Source: Campylobacter sp. RM6914
GTDB lineage: Bacteria > Campylobacterota > Campylobacteria > Campylobacterales > Campylobacteraceae
DNA: 64,000 nt
Reading direction: 5' to 3'
NCBI RefSeq assembly: GCF_004803835.1
Contig: NZ_CP012545.1
Location: 1,116,001-1,180,000, forward strand
Shown here: in pieces, positions 63,702 to 64,000 of the stretch
Position numbering within the stretch: the first letter of the stretch is position 1
How the letters are laid out: every line of letters starts with the position of its first letter
Position numbers and translations under genes: made by a program
Notes under the pieces: generated by a model
Database searches by the model: none
What the model was told of the DNA's origin: nothing
The model's input: the letters and a program-made list of their open reading frames with translations, nothing else

Positions 63702-64000
63702 TTAAATCTCAAATTTATTTGAAATTTCAAACCCTAACGCATTAAAATCTTTAGGAATATTAGCTTTAAAATTATAACCCAAAAGCCCGATATAATAGGC
63801 ATGTAGATACATTCTAGCTGAACGATTTTTACCGTATTTTTCATCACCAACTATAGGTGCATTAACACTTGATAAATGAACCCTTATCTGATGAGTTCTT
63901 CCTGTTTTTATTTCGACTTTTACAAGTGACTTTTTGCCGACAACCATAAGTGGCGTTACTTTCGAGATGGCCTCTTTACCATCTTTTGAAATTTTAGAGT
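63702..64000 (-). CDS. RluA-family pseudouridine synthase (C-terminal part, cut by window edge)
   Basis: The reading frame is open to the window edge, so this is a C-terminal fragment of about 98 residues. It carries the RluA/RluD C-terminal motif KTGRTHQIRVHLSS near the middle, followed by APIVGDEKYGKN and a short LHAYYIGLL stretch. The catalytic Asp lies beyond base 64000. The family makes pseudouridines in rRNA; which position is unknown. Upstream of ffh in C. jejuni there is a similar gene, as I recall. Confidence 0.88.
   Translation of the reverse strand, partial: SKISKDGKEAISKVTPLMVVGKKSLVKVEIKTGRTHQIRVHLSSVNAPIVGDEKYGKNRSARMYLHAYYIGLLGYNFKANIPKDFNALGFEISNKFEI

Noticed and set aside
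1-64000. Search for tRNA, rRNA, CRISPR arrays, insertion sequences or prophage genes
   Set aside because: Every spacer was read; none shows a cloverleaf, regularly spaced repeats, transposase or phage-like genes.

Overview
The window is ordinary core chromosome of a Campylobacter (Campylobacterota, epsilon class). The identification rests on gene neighbourhoods that I recall from Campylobacter jejuni: uvrB / two small ORFs / pseudopilin / priA; comEC–yihY–glcD–M23 peptidase; rpmB–rpe–dnaQ; lptE–leuS–secFD–yajC / lnt / metK / sstT / pepF / uvrD–truB–csrA–ispE–smpB; flgB–flgC–fliE–pbpB; hemH–oxidoreductase / alaS / maf; and rluA-type–ffh–rpsP–khpA–rimM–trmD–rplS. The DNA is AT-rich and promoters look like Campylobacter sigma70 sites (extended -10 boxes TAAAAT, TACAAT or TATAAT without a clear -35). 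The junctions between these blocks differ from C. jejuni as I remember it, so a less-studied, non-thermotolerant species is likely; I cannot name it. I saw no rRNA, tRNA, CRISPR array, insertion sequence, prophage or poly-G contingency tract.

Layout. 1-3703: partial uvrB (minus), then a small coiled-coil protein, a ZapA-like protein, a pseudopilin and priA. 3779-7501: ispG, dnaB and comEC, all overlapping. 7454-10507 (minus): YihY protein, glcD-type oxidase and a secreted protein of unknown role. 10625-13752: M23 peptidase, mgtE, Nudix hydrolase. 13809-16111: a probable 26-residue membrane protein (minus) facing ppk. 16156-19728 (minus): DnaQ-like exonuclease, rpe and a two-gene signalling-type module. 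19883-22671: rpmB, a K+ channel, argJ and a small YdcH-like protein. 22674-24138 (minus): cysE and cysK. 24204-37508 (minus): eleven tightly packed genes from yajC to a MagIII-like glycosylase. 37481-48798: lnt, metK (minus), sstT, pepF, an SspB-like protein, then uvrD–truB–csrA–ispE–smpB–thioredoxin lipoprotein. 48852-54207: the sigma54-driven flgB–flgC–fliE–pbpB unit, a convergent gene with its own sigma54-type site, hemH and an oxidoreductase. 54452-59971: alaS, a membrane protein, maf, pbpA. 60176-64000 (minus): the rplS/trmD/rimM/khpA/rpsP/ffh block and a partial RluA-type gene.

How the genes work together. Several envelope functions cluster here: Sec export (SecDF-YajC), lipoprotein acylation (Lnt), LPS transport (LptE), peptidoglycan synthesis and trimming (two PBPs, an M23 peptidase). 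DNA repair and replication are well represented (UvrB, PriA, DnaB, Mfd, MagIII-like, UvrD). A translation/ribosome block closes the window.

The most interesting items are: (i) an HDOD-like protein paired with a STAS–receiver-like–STAS–CheX-like protein; (ii) a 146-residue protein resembling the ClpXP adaptor SspB; (iii) a 12-bp perfect hairpin that covers the Shine-Dalgarno of a YdcH-like gene and overlaps a candidate promoter; (iv) a sigma54-type promoter in front of an uncharacterised 149-residue protein next to flagellar genes; (v) a 26-residue membrane protein with its own promoter and ribosome binding site. All functional calls come from reading motifs by eye; no search was run.
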